Assembly: GCF_003605405.2 (NCBI RefSeq)
Contig: NZ_QYTW02000002.1
Span: 309,560-373,559 of the forward strand
Direction: 5' to 3'
DNA length: 64,000 nt
From: Siminovitchia terrae
Lineage (GTDB): Bacteria; Bacillota; Bacilli; Bacillales; Bacillaceae_C
A program made the translations under genes and the position numbers. Positions 1 to 8,925 of the stretch are shown here, piece by piece. The notes under the pieces are model-generated. The model was not told where the DNA came from. It did no database searches and saw nothing but the letters and a program-made list of their open reading frames with translations. How positions within the stretch are numbered: the stretch's first letter is position 1; each line of letters starts with the position of its first letter.

Positions 1-150
1 AGTTATTTATAAACGTTAGTCATATTATTCCATTAAAGGGCGCTATCCTGGAACAAGGTAAGCGCCAATTTTTCACTTTAGGGACAGATAATTAAATAAG
101 ATTTAAGTGATTTTATAGTAAAATGTAGGAGGTAATTAGGAGGGATACAT

Positions 151-615
151 ATGAGTATTAGAAACTCAGCAAAAGCTATTATCATTAGTGGAGATAAGGT
201 TTTGTTAACAAAAAATCAAGATAATGAAGGGTATTTTTATCTTTTCCCTGGTGGTGGACAAGAACACGGCGAAACAATTGATAACGCATTACTAAGAGAG
301 TGTATTGAAGAAGTTGGAAAAGAAGTAGAAATTGGAGAGCTGCTTTATATTCGTGAGTATATAGGAAAAAACCACGAGCATTCTTCATTCGATTTTAATG
401 TTCACCAAGTTGAATATTATTTTGTTTGCAACCTAGTAAATGAAATGAATAATTATAAAACACCTACCCATCCAGATAGCCACCAAGTAGGGATGGAATG
501 GATGCATATTAATGATTTATTCAAATATAGGATATATCCGAAAGAATTAAGAAAATATATAATAAAGCATTTTAATAATGAAAAGTCTCCAGTTTATTTA
601 GGGGATATAAATTGA
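151..615 (+). CDS. Nudix hydrolase
   Basis: 154-residue Nudix-family hydrolase, expected to cleave a nucleoside diphosphate linked to another moiety; the substrate cannot be told from sequence. The Nudix box is complete at about residues 34-57: a glycine-rich GGGQEHGE start, then RECIEEVG carrying the metal-binding glutamates. The whole protein is essentially one Nudix fold, of usual length for small Bacillus members. The start is ATG at 151, with a good AGGAGGG site 8 bases upstream. It stands alone, followed by a non-coding stretch. Family assignment is secure, specific function is not. Confidence 0.9.
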   Translation: MSIRNSAKAIIISGDKVLLTKNQDNEGYFYLFPGGGQEHGETIDNALLRECIEEVGKEVEIGELLYIREYIGKNHEHSSFDFNVHQVEYYFVCNLVNEMNNYKTPTHPDSHQVGMEWMHINDLFKYRIYPKELRKYIIKHFNNEKSPVYLGDIN

Positions 616-911
616 AATCTTGTACAACAAACGGACGCTTTTTCGGAATGGAATAGCGCTCTTTTTATGTATCGGGCCAGATAACATTATTAAAATGAAT
701 CAGGAAGATTGTGAAGAAATGTACTTAAGCTCCCTCGGTTAGATACGATTATCTCTCGAATACTCACTCATTCGCAGGATTTCAGATCACTTGAAAGAAA
801 ATAACCATAGCAGTCTGACTAATTTTAGTTAGGCTGTTTTCAATTATTATAGGTTTATAAGTGAGGAGTATAGAGAAGTAAATATACTACTTTTCATTAG
901 GAGGAAAAAGG
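616..911. other. Intergenic stretch, no gene seen
   Basis: No open frame with a ribosome binding site is present. Apart from the hairpin terminator at 811-841, I see only short AT-rich sequence between the Nudix gene and the broken nuclease gene. Confidence 0.5.
811..841 (+). terminator. Rho-independent terminator
   Basis: CAGTCTGACT pairs with AGTTAGGCTG (with G-U wobbles), followed by TTTT. It lies about 195 bases after the Nudix gene and just before the broken nuclease gene. Confidence 0.6.
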
Positions 912-1659
912 ATGAAAAAAGGTTCTGACTTTGAAAGTTTTGTGCATTTTGTTTATAACTATTATTAAACTTGAAGATAATAATACTTTTAGTTTCAAAG
1001 AATGCAATAATAGCCGGCAGGTCAGGTGCGAGACATGAGATCGATAATATTATGAGTTTACTAAAGCTAACATTATTCATAGAGTTGCAATTGAATGTAA
1101 AGATTATAAAAAACCTGTTTCCAAAGGGAGAATTACTGAATTTTATGAAAAAATAAACGGCATAGATAATATAACAGGAGTAATTGTAAATAAAGTAGGT
1201 TATCAAAGTGGTGCTAAAGAATTTGCTAATCATTATAGAATTAATATTCTTACATTAGAAGATTTACCTACTTTGCCTGAAATATTATCTCTTCAGTTAT
1301 CTCAAACTTTTTTACCTCATGAAAGTGTTGTTGGACAACCATTTTGGACATTAATGGAGGTAGAGGATGGAAATGTAACAGGTACATATAAATGTGTGCC
1401 ATCTGAATCTTTATCAAAAATAATCCCCTTATTCTATTCAAAAAGAGTGGCAGAAAAATTTTTATCTTACATGATAGATAAAAATGCTGTAGTAAGAGGT
1501 ATAAACCAAAAGCAACTAAAAGCTTTAGTAATGATGATCGAAGGCATGAAACATGATGTTGGCTTCGCTTTGATTCCTTTTGATTTAGAAAGTCCCGACA
1601 AGTGGATGTCTATTTCGATTGGTTTAGAGCAGCTAAAGAAAGATTATTTGATAGAATAA
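912..1659 (+). pseudogene. Frameshifted Mrr-like restriction endonuclease
   Basis: Three reading frames must be joined to read this gene. An N-terminal piece starts at ATG 912 (MKKGSDFESFVHFVYNYY) and stops after 18 codons. A second frame encodes AGRSGARHEID near 1013-1050. A third frame, from about 1063, encodes HRVAIECKDYKKPVSKGRI and is then open to 1659. SGARHEID followed by a strand ending in ECK is the catalytic core of Mrr/PD-(D/E)XK endonucleases, with D, E and K as metal-binding residues. Two frameshifts separate the catalytic Asp from the Glu/Lys pair, so no active enzyme is expected unless these are sequencing errors. The C-terminal open piece (1273-1659) has its own Met but no ribosome binding site and should not be called as a separate gene. 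Confidence 0.7.
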
Positions 1660-1707
1660 AGAAATTAAATTTGAATTACTGGGAATGATTTGTAAAAATA
1701 GGGAATT

Positions 1708-1757
1708 CCTCACTTAGCTACATCACGGTGAACCGTATCATAAGTAAATGAGGTTTT
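1708..1757 (+). repeat. TACGG/CCGTA nested-hairpin repeat, copy 1
   Basis: Outer arms CCTCACTTA and TAAATGAGG enclose a small hairpin CACGG-TGAA-CCGTA. The element ends in TTTT, so it could act as a terminator of the nuclease remnant. Other copies are at 3929, 14031, 18431, 20089, 22827, 32355 and 45872. Confidence 0.8.
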
Positions 1758-1765
1758 CAATCAAG

Positions 1766-1798
1766 GTCTACCTAATTAATGAGGTAGGCTTTTTGTTT
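1766..1798 (+). terminator. Rho-independent terminator
   Basis: CTACCT (1768-1773) pairs with AGGTAG (1782-1787), extended by flanking bases and followed by CTTTTTG. It lies immediately after repeat copy 1. Confidence 0.6.
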
Positions 1799-2060
1799 TG
1801 CATGTTAAGAACTACTATTAGATAACGTAAAATCCCAAAAGGTTCCTTGAATTAATTAACTTACCCCGGAGTTTTATTAGATTTTCTGCTATTATAAAAA
1901 ATTGGTTTTACTTTACCTATTTCATTGACTCAGATGTTTCATACTCAAATGGCTGTTATCTTTCCTTTAAAACTGAGTAACAAAAAAAGAAGATTACTGC
2001 TTGTGTATGACGTTACGTAATAGATTATATTAAAAACAAATATATTACGGGGTTGGGTTT

Positions 2061-3056
2061 ATGAAAAAGAAATTGATAAAGTCAGTAATCATTATAGTGG
2101 GAATCCTGTTTGTCTTGCTTATAGCTGTTGGATTATTATTTCGGGATGATGATAAGTTGGGAGGTTTTACAACCGAAGAAGGGGAAAGTGAGTTTATTGA
2201 GGCATACGATACTGCTATGGAGGATTTGCCCAAACCAACGAAAGAATTTTGGATAGAAACTGAATTCGGAAAGGTGAAGGTTTATAAATTTTTAGAAGAA
2301 GGAACAGAATCAAAAACACCATTATTACTGCTACCAGGAAAGTCAGCACCTACCCCAATGTGGGAACCAAATTTGAAAGATCTTATGAAAGATAGACCCA
2401 TATACACAATAGATCTTTTAGGAGAACCTGGATTAAGTGTTCAAACAAAAAGTATAGCAAGCGCTACTGATCAAGCCGTTTGGTTAAACAACGTAATTGA
2501 ACAATTGCCAGAAGAAACGATTCATCTAGCAGGCTTATCTTTTGGTGGATGGAATGCAGTAAATGTCACATTATATAATTCAGCAAAAATTACATCTTTA
2601 ACCTTGATAGACCCAGTATATGTGTTTGGATCCATCCCTTTAAAGATGATTTTAGCCTCTATTCCGGCTTCTATTCCAGTTGTGCCAAAACCAATTCGAG
2701 AGAAAATGCTAAGTTATATCGCTGGCGGTGCAGAAACAGATGATAGTGTACCAATAGGTAGGCTTATTGAAACAGGTATGAGAACCTATAAAAGTAAACT
2801 TCCTTTACCGAAGGAAATAAAAGAAGAACAGTTGCAAGAATTAAAAATGCCAGTATTGGGTATTTTAGCTGAAGACTCAACAATGCATCGTTCAGAAGAA
2901 TCGATGGATGTTGGAATAGAAAACTTGAAAAATCCATTAAGTCATATGTTAATGTTTCCAAATGCCTCTCATGCAATTAATGGTGAATATCCAGAAAAGC
3001 TAGCTAAAAATATAGTAGATTTTTTACAGGAAGTAGATAGAAATATGAATAAATAA
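2061..3056 (+). CDS. Membrane-anchored alpha/beta hydrolase
   Basis: 331-residue alpha/beta hydrolase with an N-terminal membrane anchor. Residues 1-27 are two or three lysines followed by a hydrophobic run, with no clear signal-peptidase site. The oxyanion region LLLPGKSAP is at about 90-98 and the nucleophile elbow GLSFGGW has its serine near residue 160. The likely acid is in the AEDSTMHR region and the base His in NASHAIN near the C-terminus. The substrate is unknown. The MerR-type regulator gene starts 14 bases after its stop, suggesting a two-gene operon in which the regulator senses a ligand linked to the hydrolase. The ribosome binding site before ATG 2061 is weak (GGGGTTGGG). Confidence 0.8.
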   Translation: MKKKLIKSVIIIVGILFVLLIAVGLLFRDDDKLGGFTTEEGESEFIEAYDTAMEDLPKPTKEFWIETEFGKVKVYKFLEEGTESKTPLLLLPGKSAPTPMWEPNLKDLMKDRPIYTIDLLGEPGLSVQTKSIASATDQAVWLNNVIEQLPEETIHLAGLSFGGWNAVNVTLYNSAKITSLTLIDPVYVFGSIPLKMILASIPASIPVVPKPIREKMLSYIAGGAETDDSVPIGRLIETGMRTYKSKLPLPKEIKEEQLQELKMPVLGILAEDSTMHRSEESMDVGIENLKNPLSHMLMFPNASHAINGEYPEKLAKNIVDFLQEVDRNMNK

Positions 3057-3070
3057 AGGAGCTCGGAGTA

Positions 3071-3835
3071 GTGAAAAAGGAACGCTATTATGTAAGTGAT
3101 ATTTCCAACATATCAGGGTTAACAAAGCGAACCATTCAATACTATGATAATGAAGGGGTATTAAAACCTGCAGGTCGGGATGAAAACAATCGACGTTTTT
3201 ATACTGATAAGGAATTGAGTATATTGGAACAGATAATTTTTTACCGTAATATAGGTTTCTCTCTTAAACAGATAAAAGAAGAAATCAATTATAATGATCG
3301 AAAAGAATCATTACTAGATATACTATCTAAACAAGAAATCTATTTGTATTCGCAATTAGAAGAGATTCAGGGAAGAATCGATGCCGTAACCACTTCAAAG
3401 CAATTAATTGAAGAGGGATATACCCCTCCTTGGGAGTTATTATCTAAAATTATGAGGGACATCAATAAAGTGGATATTTCCATTTGGAGTAACTATCCTT
3501 TTTCAGAGACTCAGTTAACCATATTTGAGGATGTATTTGATTCTCAACAACTTGTTTTCAATTTTTATAATACCTTTCGAAAAATATCCATAAAGGCAGT
3601 TTCATATAAAGGTGCTGGCGTACCTGTAAACTCAAGTCTTGCAATTGAATTAGCCGAAGAGTGGATTAATATGGTTGAAAAAGTGACAAAAGGTGAACCA
3701 GAGATAATAAACTCTTTTCTCCAAGTAGATAAGCATCGAGAAAGATGGAATAAAGGTGAAAAAGCCCTACTTGAAGAAGCAGAACCTTATTTAGAAGACA
3801 TTCTTAAATCATATTATGAGGGTAGAAATGACTAA
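3071..3835 (+). CDS. MerR-family regulator with TipAS-like C-terminus
   Basis: 254-residue transcription regulator. The MerR winged helix is at residues 5-75 (SDISNISGLTKRTIQYYDNEGVL, then a wing with RRFYTDKEL), followed by a coiled-coil dimerisation helix to about 120. The C-terminal half resembles the TipAS ligand-binding fold of TipAL-type regulators, which bind small molecules rather than metals (WNKGEKALLEEAEPYLEDIL near the end). The start is GTG at 3071 with GGAG 9 bases upstream. It is co-directional and nearly contiguous with the alpha/beta hydrolase gene, which it probably co-regulates. Its ligand is not predictable. Confidence 0.85.
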   Translation: MKKERYYVSDISNISGLTKRTIQYYDNEGVLKPAGRDENNRRFYTDKELSILEQIIFYRNIGFSLKQIKEEINYNDRKESLLDILSKQEIYLYSQLEEIQGRIDAVTTSKQLIEEGYTPPWELLSKIMRDINKVDISIWSNYPFSETQLTIFEDVFDSQQLVFNFYNTFRKISIKAVSYKGAGVPVNSSLAIELAEEWINMVEKVTKGEPEIINSFLQVDKHRERWNKGEKALLEEAEPYLEDILKSYYEGRND

Positions 3836-3928
3836 CTAAAGGTACCCTTAACGGTTTAATTGGATAAATTTGTTGTTCTAGTAGCGGACATATTAAATAA
3901 ACTACTAAAGCTATGTAAAGGTATTAGA

Positions 3929-3978
3929 CCTCACTTAGATTCAATACGGAGAACCGTACCATAAGTAAATGAGGTTTT
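3929..3978 (+). repeat. TACGG/CCGTA nested-hairpin repeat, copy 2
   Basis: CCTCACTTAG, then the inner hairpin TACGG-AGAA-CCGTA, then TAAATGAGGTTTT. It lies 94 bases after the MerR gene and is the only terminator-like structure there. The rest of the 3836-4129 gap holds nothing recognisable. Confidence 0.8.
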
Positions 3979-4129
3979 ACCCGAGACACTCCCTGAGTAA
4001 AATCAAATTAGTAATAAAGAGGTTTGTGTTGTTGAAAACCCTGTACATCGGAAAATTACGGAACATACATCATTAATAAGACAATGTATAATGTAGACAA
4101 GGTTTTTAGAATAATAGCTTGATCAGACG

Positions 4130-4161
4130 GCAATGAGTACAGTCGTTACTTATTGCTTTTT
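4130..4161 (+). terminator. Hairpin terminator directly upstream of methylase start
   Basis: GCAATGAGTA (4130-4139) pairs with TACTTATTGC (4147-4156) and is followed at once by TTTTT. The downstream gene's ribosome binding site (AAAGGGTGG) begins two bases later, so this may be an attenuator or simply the end of the upstream unit. Confidence 0.55.
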
Positions 4162-4176
4162 AAAGGGTGGAAAAAA

Positions 4177-5133
4177 TTGGATCATACAGAGAAGAAATTG
4201 CCGACCTATTTATATACTTACTCCTGCAATGGGGGAGAACATTCTTTATGTGCTTTGGAGGCCCGTACATTGTTTGGAGCCGAGCCCCAAGATAACATAG
4301 TGAAAAGCCATGTAATGATTGATCCAAGCCGAAGTCCTTTTATTAAGGAAAGAATTTCTGTCATTTATGAGGAGGAAAGCCTTCAAGAGATTCTTAAGCA
4401 AGTGGAGGCCTTACAAATAACGGGTGAAACGTTTAAAGTAGTCTATGTGAAAAATGAAGGCTCATCAAAAACGGAAAAGATAGGATTTGAGAACAGACGT
4501 GCAATTGAGAAGGAAGTCGGGCTGCACATAAATGGTGAGGCTGCTCTTGAACACCCAAAAAGACTGTTCGGTATCATGGTTGTGAACGGAAGATGGATTT
4601 TCGGTGATTATGTTAAAAGTGAATCGGTTTGGCATCGACATCAACAAAAGCCTCATAGCTACTCGACTGCACTGAACACACGCGTAGCCAGGGCCGTTGC
4701 AAACATCGCTGTTCCTGAACCAGGCGGAATAAAGGCCATCGACCCTTGCTGCGGAATCGGGACTGTCCTGGTGGAAGCTTTATCCATGGGGATTGATATT
4801 GTGGGAAGTGACAAGAACCCTCTTATCCTCAATGGCGTCAGAGAGAATATCGCTTATTTCGGGCTTTCGGGAGAAGTGACCTTCACAGACATCCGTGACA
4901 TTACCAATCACTATGATGTGGCAATTATCGATTTACCTTACAATTTATGTTGCGCCATCACCCCTGAGCAGCAGAAAGAAATAATCAGTCATGCACGCAG
5001 GATTGCCCAGAAGGCCGTAATTGTAACTGTTGAAGCAATCGATGACATCCTGCTGGAAGAGGGATTTTCTATTATTGACCGTGCTGTCGTCAGCAAAGGG
5101 AAATTTACACGCGAAGTGATTGTATGTGAATAA
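4177..5133 (+). CDS. Putative RNA methylase (Trm11/UPF0020-like)
   Basis: SAM-dependent methyltransferase with an N-terminal region about 170 residues long that may be THUMP-like, and a C-terminal Rossmann domain. Motif I is DPCCGIGTVLVEAL, motif II is GSDKNPLILNGVREN, and the catalytic N-methylase motif appears as DLPYN. This arrangement matches Trm11/TrmG10-type enzymes that methylate guanosine in RNA, most likely tRNA; the exact target is inferred. The frame extends up to a TTG at 4153, but TTG at 4177 has a proper AAAGGGTGG site about 8 bases upstream and is preferred. It is a single gene with a hairpin just upstream and another just downstream. Confidence 0.75.
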   Translation: MDHTEKKLPTYLYTYSCNGGEHSLCALEARTLFGAEPQDNIVKSHVMIDPSRSPFIKERISVIYEEESLQEILKQVEALQITGETFKVVYVKNEGSSKTEKIGFENRRAIEKEVGLHINGEAALEHPKRLFGIMVVNGRWIFGDYVKSESVWHRHQQKPHSYSTALNTRVARAVANIAVPEPGGIKAIDPCCGIGTVLVEALSMGIDIVGSDKNPLILNGVRENIAYFGLSGEVTFTDIRDITNHYDVAIIDLPYNLCCAITPEQQKEIISHARRIAQKAVIVTVEAIDDILLEEGFSIIDRAVVSKGKFTREVIVCE

Positions 5134-5152
5134 GTTTCCTTAGAAATGAAAA

Positions 5153-5190
5153 AAGACTGTAGACAATATGTAAGTTTGTCTACAGTCTAA
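5153..5190 (+). terminator. Stem-loop after methylase gene
   Basis: A perfect 11-base stem, GACTGTAGACA (5155-5165) with TGTCTACAGTC (5177-5187). There is no strong T-run, but it lies 20 bases after the stop codon, so termination or 3' protection is likely. Confidence 0.55.
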
Positions 5191-5397
5191 AGTTAATGAT
5201 AAATCAAGCTCTATTGAAATGATAGTGTCTCCAGGGTAACTTCAATTTATCCATTGTAGCCTTTGAAAAAGGACAGACTTGGTGAACTTTATCAACTAGG
5301 TCCTTTCGCTGAATTTCATTAATAACCCTGTCCGTGTTCTGTTATGGGGAAAAATAAAGATGCCAGTCATTCTATCTGAGCTATAATTCTGCGATTT

Positions 5398-6105
5398 TCA
5401 CCATTCTTTTGGCTCATAGTCTAAGTCTCTGAACAATTGATTTCGCTCTTTCTTGGATAAATCTCTCCATTGTCCAGGAGGAAGGTTGCCCAAATGAATA
5501 TTCATGATCCGGATTCTTTGCAATCTGTAAACGTTGTACCCTAATTCTGCGCACATGCGGCGGATTTGACGATTCAGCCCTTGCGTTAAAATGATCTTAA
5601 AATCAAATTTTGATAATTGGACGGTTTCGCAAGGAAGTGTTGTTGTACCTAAAATCTTTACACCTTCAGACATCCCCTTCAAGAATTCAGGAGTAATCGG
5701 CTTGTCTACTGAAACGATATATTCCTTTTCATGCCTGTTTTCAGACCGCAGAATTTCATTAACAATATCGCCATCGTTCGTAAGAAGGATCAAACCCTCT
5801 GAATCTTTATCCAGGCGCCCGATATTAAATATTCTCAATGGATGGTTGACTAAATCAACAATGTTCCCCTTTACACCTTTTTCAGTTGTACTTGTGATGC
5901 CCACAGGCTTATTTAAGGCAATATAGACATTATTCCTTGCTACTCGGATGGGGTTTCCATCCACTCGAACGTCATCCCCAGGTTCAACTGAGCTGCCTAT
6001 TATGGCACGTTTTCCATTAATAGTAACTCTCCCATCGGCAATTAATTTGTCCGCACCTCGTCTGGATGCTTTTCCGGCCTCGCTTATATATTTATTAATA
6101 CGCAT
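5398..6105 (-). CDS. rluF: 23S rRNA pseudouridine synthase, RluF-type
   Basis: 235-residue RsuA/RluB/RluE/RluF-family pseudouridine synthase. An S4 RNA-binding domain at residues 1-60 ([20 protein letters not shown]) precedes the catalytic domain. The catalytic motif [10 protein letters not shown] carries the essential Asp near residue 98, and [10 protein letters not shown] is the conserved basic motif near 178. Within the family, the [11 protein letters not shown] and [15 protein letters not shown] features fit RluF, which modifies the U2604 region of 23S rRNA; the exact site is inferred. It is a single gene on the minus strand, starting at ATG 6105. Confidence 0.85.
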   Translation of the reverse strand: MRINKYISEAGKASRRGADKLIADGRVTINGKRAIIGSSVEPGDDVRVDGNPIRVARNNVYIALNKPVGITSTTEKGVKGNIVDLVNHPLRIFNIGRLDKDSEGLILLTNDGDIVNEILRSENRHEKEYIVSVDKPITPEFLKGMSEGVKILGTTTLPCETVQLSKFDFKIILTQGLNRQIRRMCAELGYNVYRLQRIRIMNIHLGNLPPGQWRDLSKKERNQLFRDLDYEPKEW

Positions 6106-6208
6106 GTTGACACACCCTTAATCAGATGATTATTTTATTAGTCACCTAACTATACTGTATTCTGAGAATAAAATCACAAACTCTTAAATTAAAGGTAACG
6201 GATAAAAG

Positions 6209-6300
6209 TTTAACTTCATTCAGCAGAAGTCTCCCACATCTGTAAGTGGTGAGATGAATGTCTATTGGTATTCCATTCATTGGGGGTTCAAACCCCGGCT
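6209..6300 (+). mobile_element. IS605-end-like MITE, copy 1 (left module only)
   Basis: Starts with TTTAACTTCATTCAGCAG and contains the hairpin CTCCCACATCTGTAAGTGGTGAG. It ends with the GGGGTTCAAACCCC hairpin and lacks the right-hand module (CCACAGATTTT..AAAATCTGG) present in the other four copies. Confidence 0.75.
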
Positions 6301-6309
6301 CACTCTTGC

Positions 6310-6372
6310 CATGTTTTAGAGCCACTTGTGACATAATTTTGAGCCACCATTGCCATAGAGTGAGCCAGGATG
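6310..6372 (+). repeat. Tandem GAGCCA units, possible IS21-type end remnant
   Basis: GAGCCACTTGTG, GAGCCACCATTG and GAGCCAGGATG recur about every 22 bases. A similar trio occurs at 62510-62565. Multiple terminal repeats of this kind are seen at IS21-family ends; no transposase is present, so the assignment is tentative. Confidence 0.35.
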
Positions 6373-6600
6373 TTTGATCCTGATATAGCACCACTCCCAC
6401 CACCCTTGACCTTGTTTGTGTCCGTGGTGGTGTGTTTTTTTGGCGGGTGGAGAAAAAACAGCCTTTAGAGCTTCATCCGTATCAACAGTGTACCACGGAC
6501 AATCACTTCTAACTGCTTTCATTTTTATTGGAAATGACCGATACTTATGATAGTTTGCGTATGTCAAAATTCAAATTTTGAAACTAAAGGGGGAATATAA

Positions 6601-7050
6601 TTGAAAAACATTTGGGATAGAGATATAGAAAAAACAAAGCTAACAAATGAAATGGTTACTAACGCTGAAAAAATGTTAGGTGTAAAATTACCAAATTCCT
6701 ATATTGAGCTATGTAAGATTCAAAACGGAGGATATATAACTTACGACGCTTTTCCAACTTCTGTTCCAACGGGCTGGGCTGATGACCACGTTGGTGTTGA
6801 TTACATTAACGGAATTGAAGAGGAGGGAATTCTATCTAGTAACTATTACATTGAAGAATGGGAATTACCTAATGATATTTTACTTTTATGTGGAGATGGA
6901 CATTGGTGGATTGCGATGGATTACAGAAACACGAAGGAAGAACCACCAATTATTTATGTTGATTTAGAATGGGGAGAAGATACTTTCATTTTGGAATTAG
7001 TACCAAATTTCAAAACATTTCTTGAGGGTCTATACAATCACGATGATTAG
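6601..7050 (+). CDS. SMI1/KNR4 (SUKH) family protein
   Basis: 149-residue single-domain SUKH protein. Such proteins act as immunity proteins of contact-dependent or polymorphic toxins, or as cytosolic binding modules. Supporting features are the N-terminal LPNSYIELCKIQNGGYI segment at 29-46, the GVDYINGIEEEGIL segment and the WIAMDYR/DLEWGED strands. Translation starts at TTG 6601 behind a strong AAAGGGGGAA site. No toxin gene lies next to it, so if it is an immunity protein it is an orphan. It is followed by hairpins and MITE copy 2. Confidence 0.8.
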   Translation: MKNIWDRDIEKTKLTNEMVTNAEKMLGVKLPNSYIELCKIQNGGYITYDAFPTSVPTGWADDHVGVDYINGIEEEGILSSNYYIEEWELPNDILLLCGDGHWWIAMDYRNTKEEPPIIYVDLEWGEDTFILELVPNFKTFLEGLYNHDD

Positions 7051-7152
7051 AAGTATCTATGTAGATTTGAAGCTCTAAAAAAGACAAAAGAAGACATATC
7101 TGAGATGGCTTCTCAGCATGAAGAGAAAAAACACCTACTTTCTCTACAAGCT

Positions 7153-7183
7153 GAGCATCTATCATGAGTAATGATAGATGCTC
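7153..7183 (+). terminator. 13-bp perfect stem-loop
   Basis: GAGCATCTATCAT pairs perfectly with ATGATAGATGCTC around a 5-base loop. A T-run (CTTTTTTT) occurs 10 bases later, so it probably ends the SUKH transcript. Confidence 0.55.
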
Positions 7184-7230
7184 CATGAATAGCTTTTTTT
7201 GGCTATAGATGAATGCTTATAATAAAGCGG

Positions 7231-7322
7231 ACTGAATAGAATCCTGCCGGAGATGTGACAATGGTGAGACGCCGCAGCAAGATGTCTCGCCTGTCACACG
7301 CTCAAAAGCGAAGTGTATTCAG
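7231..7322. repeat. Branched palindrome
   Basis: Outer arms CTGAATA (7231) and TATTCAG (about 7316) enclose nested arms TGTGACA/TGTCACA and GAGAC/GTCTC. It could be a structured RNA or a decayed palindromic mobile unit. Confidence 0.35.
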
Positions 7323-7352
7323 CCTGCTAATAAACTAGCTGCAAGTAGAGAC

Positions 7353-7529
7353 TTTTAACTTCATTCAGCAGAAATCTCCCACTTCAGTAAGTGGTGAGCT
7401 GAATGCATCTTAAGTATTCCATTCAGTGAGGGTTCAAACCCCGGCTGAATAAACGGCGGATGCCACAGATTTTCAGAGGAAATGTATCGAGCGGAAATCT
7501 GGGCGCAAATACGCCAAGGCGCATTTGAT
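7353..7529 (+). mobile_element. IS605-end-like MITE, copy 2
   Basis: Left module TTTTAACTTCATTCAGCAG with the CCCACTTCAGTAAGTGG hairpin, then the right module ending GGCGCATTTGAT. The inner hairpin of the right module is shortened: the GAGCTCGATAAA part is missing. It lies just beyond the 3' end of the histidine kinase gene. Confidence 0.8.
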
Positions 7530-7536
7530 GAGAAGG

Positions 7537-8925
7537 TTATTCATTCAACCGAATCTCCACAGTTGTCCCAATGTCAATCTTGCTTGTTAAGCTTACTTTC
7601 CCGCCATGTGCCTCGATAATATCTCTTGAAATGGCCATGCCGAGACCTGTGCCGCGAATGTTGCCGGTATTTGTGCCCCGATAGTAGCGTTCGAAGATTT
7701 GTTCCAGGTCATCTGCTGGTATGCCTTTTCCGTTGTCTTCAATCGTTAGGCTGTCTGTATTGATGCGAATCGTTACGGCAATGTTTTCGTCATTATGGAT
7801 AAGCGCATTGTATACGAAATTTAAAATCGCGCGTTTCATGAGATGACGGTCGATATTCCACTTCAAATCCGGTGAATCACTAATGAAGGAAATCTCGTAT
7901 TGCCCAAATTGCGGATCATTTAATAAATCAATGACAATTTCGCGCACAAAGCTTTCCAGTCGTGTTTCCTGCAAGGTGAGGGGCATTTCCTGATTGCGGA
8001 GACGCATCGTTAAATTAAAATCATCAAGCAGATCTTTCATATAAATCGATTGACGTTCAATGACTTCGGAGTATTCCAAACGTTCCAATTGCGATACGTC
8101 TTGATCACGAAGCAATTCTGCATATCCTTGTATGGAAGCGAGCGGCGTTTTTAAATCATGAGAGACATTGCTGATCCATTCATCACGCATCTTTTCCAGT
8201 TTTAGACGTTCTTCTTCATGTGCCTGCAGTGTTTGCGATACATCATTTAAATTTGAAAAAACAGGCTTGTAAATACCGGGCCTTTTCGTTTCTTGCACGG
8301 TAAAATTCCGTTTTTTGAGCTGCGAAATCCGGTCAATGATATTGGAGACAGGCTTTGTTAGCACGGTACTAAATAATAAACCAACGAGCATGGCAATGAA
8401 TAAATCGACGATTACAATGGCTAACAAAGATTTGGTCGCATAGGAAAAAACAGTTTTAGGATCCATCATGAATATGAAGCGTTCTTCTTTCGAATCAGGG
8501 ACACCAATCAAATAGCTGTATGATTCAAATTCTCCAATGAAATAAGTATTTAATTCATCGTCCATATATTTATATTTGTGGATGAGTTCCATTGGGCTAT
8601 AGTGTGTTGAAAGATCTTCCGGTGCAAGATAAGAAGATTGAACCTGTCCGTTCTGATCTAAAATCTGTATCCATCCCCCGAATACCCGTAGTGCTTCAAT
8701 GCCTTCTTCGGAGACAACAGGCTCTCCATTTTCAAGCGATATATATTTGTTGAATCCGCGTGTAAAGGCTTCGCCTGAGTTCTCGGTCACTTCATCGATT
8801 CCGTGTTTCTGCTGATAAAAAAGCATGCCAATTAAAATAAATGTATTAAGGAAGATAACGATAAAGACAATGCTTAGCACCGAAATCAAGTAGCGGATTG
8901 TTAATTTCCATTTCACCTCAATCAC
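7537..8925 (-). CDS. Sensor histidine kinase of peptide-response module
   Basis: 462-residue membrane histidine kinase. TM1 is at about 12-36, followed by an extracytoplasmic domain of about 125 residues, TM2 at about 165-190, HAMP, then HisKA with the phosphoacceptor His in SNVSHDLKTPLASIQGY. The ATPase domain shows NFVYNALIHND (N box), DNGKGIP (G1) and GTGLGMAISRD (G2). It partners the response regulator just upstream (8926-9645), and both diverge from a BceAB-type transporter. Kinases paired with such transporters usually have almost no extracellular loop and sense through the transporter, so the large sensor domain here is unusual. The start is ATG 8925, directly abutting the regulator stop. 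Confidence 0.9.
   Translation of the reverse strand: MIEVKWKLTIRYLISVLSIVFIVIFLNTFILIGMLFYQQKHGIDEVTENSGEAFTRGFNKYISLENGEPVVSEEGIEALRVFGGWIQILDQNGQVQSSYLAPEDLSTHYSPMELIHKYKYMDDELNTYFIGEFESYSYLIGVPDSKEERFIFMMDPKTVFSYATKSLLAIVIVDLFIAMLVGLLFSTVLTKPVSNIIDRISQLKKRNFTVQETKRPGIYKPVFSNLNDVSQTLQAHEEERLKLEKMRDEWISNVSHDLKTPLASIQGYAELLRDQDVSQLERLEYSEVIERQSIYMKDLLDDFNLTMRLRNQEMPLTLQETRLESFVREIVIDLLNDPQFGQYEISFISDSPDLKWNIDRHLMKRAILNFVYNALIHNDENIAVTIRINTDSLTIEDNGKGIPADDLEQIFERYYRGTNTGNIRGTGLGMAISRDIIEAHGGKVSLTSKIDIGTTVEIRLNE

Larger units (their letters stand above)
1660..2060. other. Intergenic stretch with repeat copy and terminator
   Basis: Holds copy 1 of the TACGG/CCGTA repeat family (1708-1757), a terminator (1766-1798) and then about 260 bases of AT-rich sequence leading to the alpha/beta hydrolase gene. 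No other gene is seen. Confidence 0.5.
6106..6600. other. Intergenic stretch with MITE and GAGCCA direct repeats
   Basis: Holds MITE copy 1 (6209-6300), then three GAGCCA-containing units at about 22-base spacing (6310-6372) that look like an insertion-sequence terminus. After that there is no recognised feature up to the SUKH gene. Open frames here on the minus strand have no ribosome binding site. Confidence 0.5.
7051..7536. other. Intergenic stretch: hairpins and MITE copy 2
   Basis: Three structures fill this gap: a 13-base perfect stem-loop at 7153-7183, a larger branched palindrome at 7231-7322, and MITE copy 2 at 7353-7529, which reaches to within 8 bases of the histidine kinase stop codon. 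No gene is seen. Confidence 0.6.

Noticed and set aside
847..1233. 128-codon minus-strand frame
   Set aside because: Antisense of the broken Mrr-like nuclease, AT-rich, with no ribosome binding site.
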